Below are positions 29,101-44,100 of a stretch of DNA of 64,000 nt, piece after piece. The stretch's first letter is position 1. Every line of letters starts with the position of its first letter. The notes under the pieces are model-generated. The model was given only the letters and a program-made list of their open reading frames with translations. It was not told the origin of the DNA and did not search any database. Both the position numbers and the translations under genes were made by a program. Source of the stretch: Stomorhina lunata (Eukaryota; Arthropoda; Insecta; Diptera; Rhiniidae); contig OW121742.1 in the NCBI GenBank assembly GCA_933228675.1, positions 14,524,489 through 14,588,488 of the forward strand, in the 5' to 3' direction.

Positions 29101-32100
29101 CTTCGATTTCCTTGGAAACTAGAAGAGATAGAGCAATTTGGGCAAAAATCTGTGATCACTAAAAAAAATTTCAAAATTCGTACTAAAACCCAAATTTTTG
29201 AAAATTTTTATATGAAAATATAAAACTTCGATTTCCTTGGAAACTAGAAGAGATAGAGCAATTTGGGCAAAAATCTGTGATCACTAAAAAAAATTTCAAA
29301 ATTCGTACTAAAACCCAATTTTTTGAAAATTTTTATATGAAAATATAAAACTTCGATTTCCTTGGAAACTAGAAGAGATAGAGCAAATTGGGCAAAAATC
29401 TGTGATCACTAAAAAAAATTTCAAAATTCGTACTAAAATCCAAATTTTTGAAAATTTTTATATGAAAATATAAAACTTCGATTTCCTTGGAAACTAGAAG
29501 AGATAGAGCAATTTGGGCAAAAATCTGTGATCACTAAAAAAAATTTCAAAATTCGTACTAAAACCCAATTTTTTGAAAATTTTTATATGAAAATATAAAA
29601 CTTCGATTTCCTTGGAAACTAGAAGAGATAGAGCAATTTGGGCAAAAATCTGTGATCACTAAAAAAATTTCAAAATTCGTACTAAAACCCAATTTTTTGA
29701 AAATTTTTATATGAAAATATAAAACTTCGATTTCCTTGGAAACTAGAAGAGATAGAGCAATTTGGGCAAAAATCTGTGATCACTAAAAAAAATTTCAAAA
29801 TTCGTACTAAAACCCAAATTTTTGAAAATTTTTATATGAAAATATAAAACTTCGATTTCCTTGGAAACTAGAGCAGATAGAGCAATTTGGGCAAAAATCC
29901 GTGATCACTAAAAAAAATTTCAAAATTCGTACTAAAACCCAATTTTTTGAAAATTTTTATATGAAAATATAAAACTTCGATTTCCTTGGAAACTAGAAGA
30001 GATAGAGCAATTTGGGCAAAAATCTGTGATCACTAAAAAAAATTTCAAAATTCGTACTAAAACCCAAATTTTTGAAAATTTTTATATGAAAATATAAAAC
30101 TTCGATTTCCTTGGAAACTAGAGCAGATAGAGCAATTTGGGCAAAAATCCGTGATCACTAAAAAAAATTTCAAAATTCGTACTAAAACCCAAATTTTTGA
30201 AAATTTTTATATGAAAATATAAAACTTCGATTTCCTTGGAAACTAGAAGAGATAGAGCAATTTGGGCAAAAATCTGTGATCACTAAAAAAAATTTCAAAA
30301 TTCGTACTAAAACCCAAATTTTTGAATATTTTTATATGAAAATATAAAACTTCGATTTCCTTGGAAACTAGAAGAGATAGAGCAATTTGGGCAAAAATCT
30401 GTGATCACTAAAAAAATTTCAAAATTCGTACTAAAACCCAATTTTTTTGAAAATTTTTATATGAAAATATAAAACTTCGATTTCCTTGGAAACTAGAAGA
30501 GATAGAGCAATTTGGGCAAAAATCTGTGATCACTAAAAAAAATTTCAAAATTCGTACTAAAATCCAAATTTTTGAAAATTTTTATATGAAAATATAAAAC
30601 TTCGATTTCCTTGGAAACTAGAAGAGATAGAGCAATTTGGGCAAAAATCTGTGATCACTAAAAAAAATTTCAAAATTCGTACTAAAACCCAAATTTTTGA
30701 AAATTTTTATATGAAAATATAAAACTTCGATTTCCTTGGAAACTAGAAGAGATAGAGCAATTTGGGAAAAAATCTGTGATCACTAAAAAAATTTCAAAAT
30801 TCGTACTAAAACCCAATTTTTTGAAAATTTTTATATGAAAATATAAAACTTCGATTTCCTTGGAAACTAGAAGAGATAGAGCAATTTGGGCAAAAATCTG
30901 TGATCACTAAAAAAATTTCAAAATTCGTACTAAAACAAAATTTTTTGAAAATTTTTATATGAAAATATAAAACTTCGATTTCCTTGGAAACTAGAAGAGA
31001 TAGAGCAATTTGGGCAAAAATCTGTGATCACTAAAAAAATTTCAAAATTCGTACTAAAACCCAATTTTTTGAAAATTTTTATATGAAAATATAAAACTTC
31101 GATTTCCTTGGAAACTAGAAGAGATAGAGCAATTTGGGCAAAAATCTGTGATCACTAAAAAAAATTTCAAAATTCGTACTAAAACCCAAATTTTTGAAAA
31201 TTTTTATATGAAAATATAAAACTTCGATTTCCTTGGAAACTAGAAGAGATAGAGCAATTTGGGCAAAAATCTGTGATCACTAAAAAAAATTTCAAAATTC
31301 GTACTAAAACCCAATTTTTTGAAAATTTTTATATGAAAATATAAAACTTCGATTTCCTTGGAAACTAGAAGAGATAGAGCAATTTGGGCAAAAATCTGTG
31401 ATCACTAAAAAAAATTTTAAAATTCGTACTAAAACCCAAATTTTTGAAAATTTTTATATGAAAATATAAAACTTCGATTTCCTTGGAAACTAGAGCAGAT
31501 AAAGCAATTTGGGCAAAAATCCGTGATCACTAAAAAAAATTTCAAAATTCGTACTAAAACCCAAATTTTTGAAAATTTTTATATGAAAATATAAAACTTC
31601 GATTTCCTTGGAAACTAGAAGAGATAGAGCAATTTGGGCAAAAATCTGTGATCACTAAAAAAAATTTCAAAATTCGTACTAAAACCCAATTTTTTTAAAA
31701 TTTTTATATGAAAATATAAAACTTCGATTTCCTTGGAAACTAGAGCAGATAGAGCAATTTGGGCAAAAATCTGTGATCACTAAAAAAAATTTCAAAATTC
31801 GTACTAAAACCCAAATTTTTGAAAATTTTTATATGAAAATATAAAACTTCGATTTCCTTGGAAACTAGAAGAGATAGAGCAATTTGGGCAAAAATCTGTG
31901 ATCACTAAAAAAAATTTCAAAATTCGTACTAAAAGCCAATTTTTTGAAAATTTTTATATGAAAATATAAAACTTCGATTTCCTTGGAAACTAGAAGAGAT
32001 AGAGCAATTTGGGCAAAAATCTGTGATCACTAAAAAAAATTTCAAAATTCGTACTAAAACCCAATTTTTTGAAAATTTTTATATGAAAATATAAAACTTC

Positions 32101-35100
32101 GATTTCCTTGGAAACTAGAAGAGATAGAGCAATTTGGGCAAAAATCTGTGATCACTAAAAAAAATTTCAAAATTCGTACTAAAACCCAATTTTTTGAAAA
32201 TTTTTATATGAAAATATAAAACTTCGATTTCCTTGGAAACTAGAAGAGATAGAGCAAATTGGGCAAAAATCTGTGATCACTAAAAAAAATTTCAAAATTC
32301 GTACTAAAATCCAAATTTTTGAAAATTTTTATATGAAAATATAAAACTTCGATTTCCTTGGAAACTAGAAGAGATAGAGCAATTTGGGCAAAAATCTGTG
32401 ATCACTAAAAAAAATTTCAAAATTCGTACTAAAACCCAATTTTTTGAAAATTTTTATATGAAAATATAAAACTTCGATTTCCTTGGAAACTAGAAGAGAT
32501 AGAGCAATTTGGGCAAAAATCTGTGCTCACTAAAAAAATTTCAAAATTCGTACTAAAACCCAATTTTTTGAAAATTTTTATATGAAAATATAAAACTTCG
32601 ATTTCCTTGGAAACTAGAAGAGATAGAGCAATTTGGGCAAAAATCTGTGATCACTAAAAAAAATTTCAAAATTCGTACTAAAACCCAAATTTTTGAAAAT
32701 TTTTATATGAAAATATAAAACTTCGATTTCCTTGGAAACTAGAAGAGATAGAGCAATTTGGGCAAAAATCTGTGATCACTAAAAAAAATTTCAAAATTCG
32801 TACTAAAACCCAATTTTTTGAAAATTTTTATATGAAAATATGAAACTTCGATTTCCTTGGAAACTAGAAGAGATAGAGCAATTTGGGCAAAAATCTGTGA
32901 TCACTAAAAAAAATTTCAAAATTCGTACTAAAACCCAAATTTTTGAAAATTTGTATATGAAAATATAAAACTTCGATTTCCTTGGAAACTAGAGCAGATA
33001 GAGCAATTTGGGCAAAAATCCGTGATCACTAAAAAAAATTTCAAAATTCGTACTAAAACCCAAATTTTTGAAAATTTTTATATGAAAATATAAAACTTCG
33101 ATTTCCTTGGAAACTAGAAGAGATAGAGCAATTTGGGCAAAAATCTGTGATCACTAAAAAAAATTTCAAAATTCGTACTAAAACCCAAATTTTTGAAAAT
33201 TTTAATATGAAAATATAAAACTTCGATTTCCTTGGAAACTAGAAGGGATAGAGCAATTTGGGCAAAAATCTGTGATCACTAAAAAAAATTTCAAAATTCG
33301 TACTAAAACCCAATTTTTTGAAAATTTTTATATGAAAATATAAAACTTCGATTTCCTTGGAAACTAGAAGAGATAGAGCAATTTGGGCAAAAATCTGTGA
33401 TCACTAAAAAAAATTTCAAAATTCGTACTAAAACCCAAATTTTTGAAAATTTTAATATGAAAATATAAAACTTCGATTTCCTTGGAAACTAGAAGAGATA
33501 AAGCAATTTGGGCAAAAATCTGTGATCACTAAAAAAAATTTCAAAATTCGTACTAAAACCCAATTTTTTGAAAATTTTTATATGAAAATATAAAACTTCG
33601 ATTTCCTTGGAAACTAGAAGAGATAGAGCAATTTGGGCAAAAATCTGTGATCACTAAAAAAAATTTCAAAATTCGTACTAAAACCCAAATTTTTGAAAAT
33701 TTTTATATGAAAATATAAAACTTCGATTTCCTTGGAAACTAGAGCAGATAGAGCAATTTGGGCAAAAATCTGTGATCACTAAAAAAAATTTCAAAATTCG
33801 TACTAAAACCCAAATTTTGGAAAATTTTTATATGAAAATATAAAACTTCGATTTCCTTGGAAACTAGAAGAGATAGAGCAATTTGGGCAAAAATCCGTGA
33901 TCACTAAAAAAAATTTCAAAATTCGTACTAAAACCCAATTTTTTGAAAATTTTTATATGAAAATATAAAACTTCGATTTCCTTGGAAACTAGAAGAGATA
34001 GAGCAATTTGGGCAAAAATCTGTGATCACTAAAAAAAATTTCAAAATTCGTACTAAAACCCAAATTTTTGAAAATTTTTATATGAAAATATAAAACTTCG
34101 ATTTCCTTGGAAACTAGAAGAGATAGAGCAATTTGGGCAAAAATCTGTGATCACTAAAAAAATTTCAAAATTCGTACTAAAACCCAAATTTTTGAAAATT
34201 TTTATATGAAAATATAAAACTTCGATTTCCTTGGAAACTAGAAGAGATAGAGCAATTTGGGCAAAAATCTGTGATCACTAAAAAAAATTTCAAAATTCGT
34301 ACTAAAACCCAAATTTTTGAAAATTTTTATATGAAAATATAAAACTTCGATTTCCTTGGAAACTAGAAGAGATAGAGCAATTTGGGCAAAAATCTGTGAT
34401 CACTAAAAAAAATTTCAAAATTCGTACTAAAACCCAAATTTTTGAAAATTTTTATATGAAAATGTAAAACTTCGATTTCCTTGGAAACTAGAAGAGATAG
34501 AGCAATTTGGGCAAAAATCTGTGATCACTAAAAAAAATTTCAAAATTCGTACTAAAACCCAATTTTTTGAAAATTTTTATATGAAAATATAAAACTTCGA
34601 TTTCCTTGGAAACTAGACGAGATAGAGCAATTTGGGCAAAAATCTGTGATCACTAAAAAAAATTTCAAAATTCGTACTAAAACCCAAATTTTTGAAAATT
34701 TTTATATGAAAATATAAAACTTCGATTGCCTTGGAAACTGGAAGAGATAGAGCAATTTGGGCAAAAATCCGTGATCACTAAAAAAAATTATATGAAAATA
34801 TAAAACTTCGATTTCCTTGGAAACTAGAAGAGATAGAGCAATTTGGGCAAAAATCTGTGATCACTAAAAAAAATTTCAAAATTCGTACTAAAACCCAAAT
34901 TTTTGAAAATTTTTATATGAAAATATAAAACTTCGATTTCCTTGGAAACTAGAAGAGATAGAGCAATTTGGGCAAAAATCTGTGATCACTAAAAAAAATT
35001 TCAAAATTCGTACTAAAACCCAATTTTTTGAAAATTTTTATATGAAAATATAAAACTTCGATTTCCTTGGAAACTAGAAGAGATAGAGCAATTTGGGCAA

Positions 35101-38100
35101 AAATCTGTGATCACTAAAAAAAATTTCAAAATTCGTACTAAAACCCAAATTTTTGAAAATTTTTATATGAAAATATAAAACTTCGATTTCCTTGGAAACT
35201 AAAAGAGATAGAGCAATTTGGGCAAAAATCTGTGATCACTAAAAAAATTTCAAAATTCGTACTAAAACCCAATTTTTTGAAAATTTTTATATGAAAATAT
35301 AAAACTTCGATTTCTTTGCAAACTAGAAGAGATAGAGCAATTAGTGCAAAAATCTGTGATCACTAAAAAAAATTTCAAAATTCGTACTACAACCCAAATT
35401 TTTTGAAAATTTTTATATGAAAATATAAAACTTCGATTTCCTTGGAAACTAGAAGAGATAGAGCAATTTGGGCAAAAATCTGTGATCACTAAAAAAAATT
35501 TCAAAATTCGTACTAAAACCCAATTTTTTGAAAATTTTTATATGAAAATATAAAACTTCGATTTCCTTGGAAACTAGAAGAGATAGAGCAATTTGGGCAA
35601 AAATCTGTGATCACTAAAAAAAATTTCAAAATTCGCACTAAAACCCAAATTTTTGAAAATTTTTATATGAAAATATAAAACTTCGATTTCCTTGGAAACT
35701 AGAAGAGATAAAGCAATTTGGGCAAAAATCTGTGATCACTAAAAAAAATTTCAAAATTCGTACTAAAACCCAATTTTTTGAAAATTTTTATATGAAAATA
35801 TAAAACTTCGATTTCCTTGGAAACTAGAAGAGATAGAGCAATTTGGGCAAAAATCTGTGATCACTAAAAAAAATTTCAAAATTCGTACTAAAACCCAAAT
35901 TTTTGAAAATTTTTATATGAAAATATAAAACTTCGATTTCCTTGGAAACTAGAGCAGATAGAGCAATTTGGGCAAAAATCTGTGATCACTAAAAAAAATT
36001 TCAAAATTCGTACTAAAACCCAAATTTTGGAAAATTTTTATATGAAAATATAAAACTTCGATTTCCTTGGAAACTAGAAGAGATAGAGCAATTTGGGCAA
36101 AAATCCGTGATCACTAAAAAAAATTTCAAAATTCGTACTAAAACCCAATTTTTTGAAAATTTTTATATGAAAATATAAAACTTCGATTTCCTTGGAAACT
36201 AGAAGAGATAGAGCAATTTGGGCAAAAATCTGTGATCACTAAAAAAAATTTCAAAATTCGTACTAAAACCCAAATTTTTGAAAATTTTTATATGAAAATA
36301 TAAAACTTCGATTTCCTTGGAAACTAGAAGAGATAGAGCAATTTGGGCAAAAATCTGTGATCACTAAAAAAAATTTCAAAATTCGTACTAAAACCCAAAT
36401 TTTTGAAAATTTTTATATGAAAATGTAAAACTTCGATTTCCTTGGAAACTAGAAGAGATAGAGCAATTTGGGCAAAAATCTGTGATCACTAAAAAAAATT
36501 TCAAAATTCGTACTAAAACCCAATTTTTTGAAAATTTTTATATGAAAATATAAAACTTCGATTTCCTTGGAAACTAGACGAGATAGAGCAATTTGGGCAA
36601 AAATCTGTGATCACTAAAAAAAATTTCAAAATTCGTACTAAAACCCAAATTTTTGAAAATTTTTATATGAAAATATAAAACTTCGATTGCCTTGGAAACT
36701 GGAAGAGATAGAGCAATTTGGGCAAAAATCCGTGATCACTAAAAAAAATTATATGAAAATATAAAACTTCGATTTCCTTGGAAACTAGAAGAGATAGAGC
36801 AATTTGGGCAAAAATCTGTGATCACTAAAAAAAATTTCAAAATTCGTACTAAAACCCAAATTTTTGAAAATATTTATAATAAAATATAAAACTTCGATTT
36901 CCTTGGAAACTAGAAGAGATAGAGCAATTTGGGCAAAAATCTGTGATCACTAAAAAAAATTTCAAAATTCGTACTAAAACCCAAATTTTTGAAAATTTTT
37001 ATATGAAAATATAAAACTTCGATTTCCTTGGAAACTAGAAGAGATAGAGCAATTTGGGCAAAAATCTGTGATCACTAAAAAATTTCAAAATTCGTACTAA
37101 AACCCAAATTTTTGAAAATTTTTATATGAAAATATAAAACTTCGATTTCCTTGGAAACTAGAAGAGATAGAGCAATTTGGGCAAAAATCCGTGATCACTA
37201 AAAAAAATTTAAAAATTCGTACTTAAACCCAATTTTTTGAAAATTTTTATATGAAAATATAAAACTTCGATTTCCTTTGAAACTAGAAGAGATAGAGCAA
37301 TTTGGGCAAAAATCTGTAATCACTAAAAAAAATTTCAAAATTCGTACTAAAACCCAATTTTTTGAAAATTTTTATATGAAAATATAAAACTTCGATTTGC
37401 TTGGAAACTAGAAGAGATAGAGCAATTTGGGCAAAAATCTGTGATCACTAAAAAATATTTCAAAATTCGTACTAAAACCCAATTTTTTGAAAATTTTTAT
37501 ATGAAAATATAAAACTTCGATTTCCTTGGAAACTAGAAGAGATAGGTCAATTTGGGCAAAAATCTGTGATCACTAAAAAAAATTTCAAAATTCGTACTAA
37601 AACCCAAATTTTTTGAAAATTTTTATATGAAAATATAAAACTTCGATTTCCTTGGAAACTAGAAGAGATAGAGCAATTTGGGCTAAAATCCATGATCACT
37701 AAAAAAAATTTCAAAATTCGTACTAAAACCCAATTTTTTGAAAATTTTTATATGAAAATATAAAACTTCGATTTCCTTGGAAACTAGAAGAGATAGAGCA
37801 ATTTGGGCAAAAATCCGTGATCACTAAAAAAAATTTAAAAATTCGTACTTAAACCCAATTTTTTGAAAATTTTTATATGAAAATATAAAACTTCGATTTC
37901 CTTTGAAACTAGAAGAGATAGAGCAATTTGGGCAAAAATCTGTAATCACTAAAAAAAATTTCAAAATTCGTACTAAAACCCAATTTTTTGAAAATTTTTA
38001 TATGAAAATATAAAACTTCGATTTGCTTGGAAACTAGAAGAGATAGAGCAATTTGGGCAAAAATCTGTGATCACTAAAAAATATTTCAAAATTCGTACTA

Positions 38101-41100
38101 AAACCCAATTTTTTGAAAATTTTTATATGAAAATATAAAACTTCGATTTCCTTGGAAACTAGAAGAGATAGAGCAATTTGGGCAAAAATCTGTGATCACT
38201 AAAAAAAATTTCAAAATTCGTACTAAAACCCAAATTTTTTGAAAATTTTTATATGAAAATATAAAACTTCGATTTCCTTGGAAACTAGAAGAGATAGAGC
38301 AATTTGGGCAAAAATCTGTAATCACTAAAAAAAATTTCAAAATTCGTACTAAAACCCAATTTTTTGAAAATTTTTATATGAAAATATAAAACTTCGATTT
38401 GCTTGGAAACTAGAAGAGATAGAGCAATTTGGGCAAAAATCTGTGATCACTAAAAAATATTTCAAAATTCGTACTAAAACCCAATTTTTTGAAAATTTTT
38501 ATATGAAAATATAAAACTTCGATTTCCTTGGAAACTAGAAGAGATAGAGCAATTTGGGCAAAAATCCGTGATCACTAAAAAAAATTTAAAAATTCGTACT
38601 TAAACCCAATTTTTTGAAAATTTTTATATGAAAATATAAAACTTCGATTTCCTTTGAAACTAGAAGAGATAGAGCAATTTGGGCAAAAATCTGTAATCAC
38701 TAAAAAAAATTTCAAAATTCGTACTAAAACCCAATTTTTTGAAAATTTTTATATGAAAATATAAAACTTCGATTTGCTTGGAAACTAGAAGAGATAGAGC
38801 AATTTGGGCAAAAATCTGTGATCACTAAAAAATATTTCAAAATTCGTACTAAAACCCAATTTTTTGAAAATTTTTATATGAAAATATAAAACTTCGATTT
38901 CCTTGGAAACTAGAAGAGATAGAGCAATTTGGGCAAAAATCTGTGATCACTAAAAAAAATTTCAAAATTCGTACTAAAACCCAAATTTTTTGAAAATTTT
39001 TATATGAAAATATAAAACTTCGATTTCCTTGGAAACTAGAAGAGATAGAGCAATTTGGGCAAAAATCTGTGATCACTAAAAAAAATTTCAAAATTCGTAC
39101 TAAAACCCAAATTTTTGAAAATTTTTATATGAAAATATAAAACTTCGATTTCCTTGGAAACTAGAAGAGAAAGAGCAATTTGGGCAAAAATCTGTGATCA
39201 CTAAAAAAAATTTCAAAATTCGTACTAAAACCCAATTTTTTGAAAATTTTTATATGAAAATATAAAACTTCGATTTCCTTGGAAACTAGAAGAGATAGAG
39301 CAATTTGGGCAAAAATCCATGATCACTAAAAAAAATTTCAAAATTCGTACTAAAACCCAATTTTTTGAAAATTTTTATATGAAAATATAAAACTTCGATT
39401 TCCTTGGAAACTAGAAGAGATAGAGCAATTTGGGCAAAAATCCGTGATCACTAAAAAAAATTTAAAAATTCGTACTTAAACCCAATTTTTTGAAAATTTT
39501 TATATGAAAATATAAAACTTCGATTTCCTTTGAAACTAGAAGAGATAGAGCAATTTGGGCAAAAATCTGTAATCACTAAAAAAAATTTCAAAATTCGTAC
39601 TAAAACCCTATTTTTTGAAAATTTTTATATGAAAATATAAAACTTCGATTTGCTTGGAAACTAGAAGAGATAGAGCAATTTGGGCAAAAATCTGTGATCA
39701 CTAAAAAATATTTCAAAATTCGTACTAAAACCCAATTTTTTGAAAATTTTTATATGAAAATATAAAACTTCGATTTCCTTGGAAACTAGAAGAGATAGAG
39801 CAATTTGGGCAAAAATCTGTGATCACTAAAAAAAATTTCAAAATTCGTACTAAAACCCAAATTTTTTGAAAATTTTTATATGAAAATATAAAACTTCGAT
39901 TTCCTTGGAAACTAGAAGAGATAGAGCAATTTGGGCAAAAATCTGTGATCACTAAAAAAAATTTCAAAATTCGTACTAAAACCCAAATTTTTGAAAATTT
40001 TTATATGAAAATATAAAACTTCGATTTCCTTGGAAACTAGAAGAGATAGAGCAATTTGGGCAAAAATCTGTGATCACTAAAAAAAATTTCAAAATTCGTA
40101 CTAAAACCCAATAATTTTTTGAAAATTTTTATATGAAAATATAAAACTTCGATTTCCTTGGAAACTAGAAGAGATAGAGCAATTTGGGCAAAATCTGGTG
40201 ATCACTAAAAAAAATTTCAAATTCGTACTAAAAACCCAATTTTTTGAAAATTTTTATATGAAAATATAAAACTTCGATTTCCTTGGAAACTAGAAGAGAT
40301 AGAGCAATTTGGGCAAAAATCTGTGATCAACTAAAAAAATCAAAATTCGTACTAAAATCCAATTTTTTGAAAATTTTTATATGGAAATATAAAACTTCGA
40401 TTTCCTTGGAAACTAGAAGAGATAGAGCAATTTGGGCAAAAATCTGTGATCACTAAAAAAAATTTCAAAATTCGTACTAAAACCCAATTTTTTGAAAATT
40501 TTTATATGAAAAATATAAAACTTCGATTTCCTTGGAAACTAGAAGAGATAGAGCAATTTGGGCAAAAATCTGTGATCACTAAAAAAAATTTCAAAATTCG
40601 TACTAAAATCCAAATTTTTGAAAATTTTTATATGAAAATATAAAACTTCGATTTCCTTGGAAACTAGAAGAGATAGAGCAATTTGGGCAAAAATCTGTGA
40701 TCACTAAAAAAAATTCAAAATTCGTACTAAAACCCAATTTTTTGAAAATTTTTATATGAAAATATAAAACTTCGATTTCCTTGGAAACTAGAAGAGATAG
40801 AGCAATTTGGGCAAAAATCTGTGATCACTAAAAAAAATTTCAAAATTCGTACTAAAACTCCAATTTTTTGAAAATTTTTATATGAAAATATAAAACTTCG
40901 AATTTCCTTGGAAACTAGAAGAGATAGAGCAATTTGGGCAAAAATCTGTGATCACTAAAAAAATTCAAATCGTACTAAAATCCAAATTTTTGAAAATTTT
41001 TATATGGAAATATATAAAACTTCGATTTCCTTGGAAACTAGAAGAGATAGAGCAATTTGGGCAAAAATCTGTGATCACTAAAAAAAAATTTCAAAATTCG

Positions 41101-44100
41101 TACTAAAACCCAATTTTTTGAAAATTTTTATATGAAAATATAAAACTTCGATTTCCTTGGAAACTAGAAGAGATAGAGCAATTTGGGCAAAAATCTGTGA
41201 TCACTAAAAAAAATTTCAAATTCGTACTAAAACCCAATTTTTTGAAAATTTTTATATGAAAATATAAAACTTCGATTTCCTTGGAAACTAGAAGAGATAG
41301 AGCAATTTGGGCAAAAATCTGTGATCACTAAAAAAAATTTCAAAATTCGTACTAAAACCCAATTTTTTGAAAATTTTTATATGAAAATATAAAACTTCGA
41401 TTTCCTTGGAAACTAGAAGAGATAGAGCAATTTGGGCAAAAATCTGTGATCACTAAAAAAAATTTCAAAATTCGTACTAAAACCCAATTTTTTGAAAATT
41501 TTTATATGAAAATATAAAACTTCGATTTCCTTGGAAACTAGAAGAGATAGAGCAATTTGGGCAAAAATCTGTGATCACTAAAAAAAATTTAAAATTCGTA
41601 CTAAAACCCAATTTTTTGAAAATTTTTATATGAAAATATAAAACTTCGATTTCCTTGGAAACTAGAAGAGATAGAGCAATTTGGGCAAAAATCTGTGATC
41701 ACTAAAAAAAATTTCAAAATTCGTACTAAAACCCAATTTTTTGAAAATTTTTATATGAAAATATAAAACTTCGATTTCCTTGGAAACTAGAAGAGATAGA
41801 GCAATTTGGGCAAAAATCTGTGATCACTAAAAAAAATTTCAAAATTCGTAACTAAAACCAATTTTTTGAAAATTTTTATATGAAAATATAAAACTTCGAT
41901 TTCCTTGGAAACTAGAAGAGATAGAGCAATTTGGGCAAAAATCTGTGATCACTAAAAAAAATTTCAAAATTCGTACTAAAACCCAATTTTTTGAAAATTT
42001 TTATATGAAAATATAAAACTTCGATTTCCTTGGAAACTAGAAGAGATAGAGCAATTGGGCAAAAATCTCGTGATCACTAAAAAAAAATTTCAAAATTCGT
42101 ACTAAAACCCAAATTTTTTGAAAATTTTTATATGAAAATATAAAACTTCGATTTCCTTGGAAACTAGAAGAGATAGAGCAATTTGGGCAAAAATCTGTGA
42201 TCACTAAAAAAAAATTTCAAAATTCGTACTAAAACCCAATTTTTGAAAATTTTTATATGAAAATATAAAACTTCGATTTCCTTGGAAACTAGAAGAGATA
42301 GAGCAATTTGGGCAAAAATCTGTGATCACTAAAAAAAATTTCAAAATTCGTACTAAAATCCAAATTTTTGAAAATTTTTATATGAAAATATAAAACTTCG
42401 ATTTCCTTGGAAACTAGAAGAGATAGAGCAATTTGGGCAAAAATCTGTGATCACTAAAAAAAATTTCAAAATTCGTACTAAAACCCAATTTTTTGAAAAT
42501 TTTTATATGAAAATATAAAACTTCGATTTCCTTGGAAACTAGAAGAGATAGAGCAATTTGGGCAAAAATCTGTGATCACTAAAAAAATTTCAAAATTCGT
42601 ACTAAAACCCAATTTTTGAAAATTTTTATATGAAAATATAAAACTTCGATTTCCTTGGAAACTAGAAGAGATAGAGCAATTTGGGCAAAAATCTGTGATC
42701 ACTAAAAAAAATTTCAAAATTCGTACTAAAACCGAATTTTTTGAAAATTTTTATATGAAAATATAAAACTTCGATTTCCTTGGAAACTAGAAGAGATAGA
42801 GCAATTTGGGCAAAAATCTGTGATCACTAAAAAAAAATTTCAAAATTCGTACTAAAACCCAATTTTTTGAAAATTTTTATATGAAAATATAAAACTTCGA
42901 TTTCCTTGGAAACTAGAAGAGATAGAGCAATTTGGGCAAAAATCTGTGATCACTAAAAAAAAATTTCAAAATTCGTACTAAAACCCAATTTTTTGAAAAT
43001 TTTTATATGAAAATATAAAACTTCGATTTCCTTGGAAACTAGAAGAGATAGAGCAATTTGGGCAAAAATCTGTGATCACTAAAAAAAATTTCAAAATTCG
43101 TACTAAAACCGAATTTTTTGAAAATTTTTATATGAAAAATATAAAACTTCGATTTCCTTGGAAACTAGAAGAGATAGAGCAATTTGGGCAAAAATCTGTG
43201 ATCACTAAAAAAAATTTTAAAATTCGTACTAAAACCCAATTTTTGAAAATTTTTATATGAAAATATAAAACTTCGATTTCCTTGGAAACTAGAAGAGATA
43301 GAGCAATTTGGGCAAAAATCTGTGATCACTAAAAAAAATTTCAAAATTCGTACTAAAACCCAAATTTTTGAAAATTTTTATATGAAAATATAAAACTTCG
43401 ATTTCCTTGGAAACTAGAAGAGATAGAGCAATTTGGGCAAAAATCTGTGATCACTAAAAAAAAATTTCAAAATTCGTACTAAAACCCAATTTTTTGAAAA
43501 TTTTTATATGAAAATATAAAACTTCGATTTCCTTGGAAACTAGAAGAGATAGAGCAATTTGGGCAAAAAATCTGTGATCACTAAAAAAAAATTTCAAAAT
43601 TCGTACTAAAACCCAATTTTTTGAAAATTTTTATATGAAAATATAAAACTTCGATTTCCTTGGAAACTAGAAGAGATAGAGCAATTTGGGCAAAAAATCT
43701 GTGATCACTAAAAAAAATTTCAAAATTCGTACTAAAATCCAAATTTTTGAAAATTTTTATATGAAAATATAAAACTTCGATTTCCTTGGAAACTAGAAGA
43801 GATAGAGCAATTTGGGCAAAAATCTGTGATCACTAAAAAAAATTTCAAAATTCGTACTAAAAACCCAATTTTTTGAAAATTTTTATATGAAAATATAAAA
43901 CTTCGATTTCCTTGGAAACTAGAAGAGATAGAGCAATTTGGGCAAAAATCTGTGATCACTAAAAAAAATTTCAAAATTCGTACTAAAACACCAATTTTTT
44001 GAAAATTTTTATATGAAAATATAAAACTTCGATTTCCTTGGAAACTAGAAGAGATAGAGCAATTTGGGCAAAAATCTGTGATCACTAAAAAAAATTTCAA

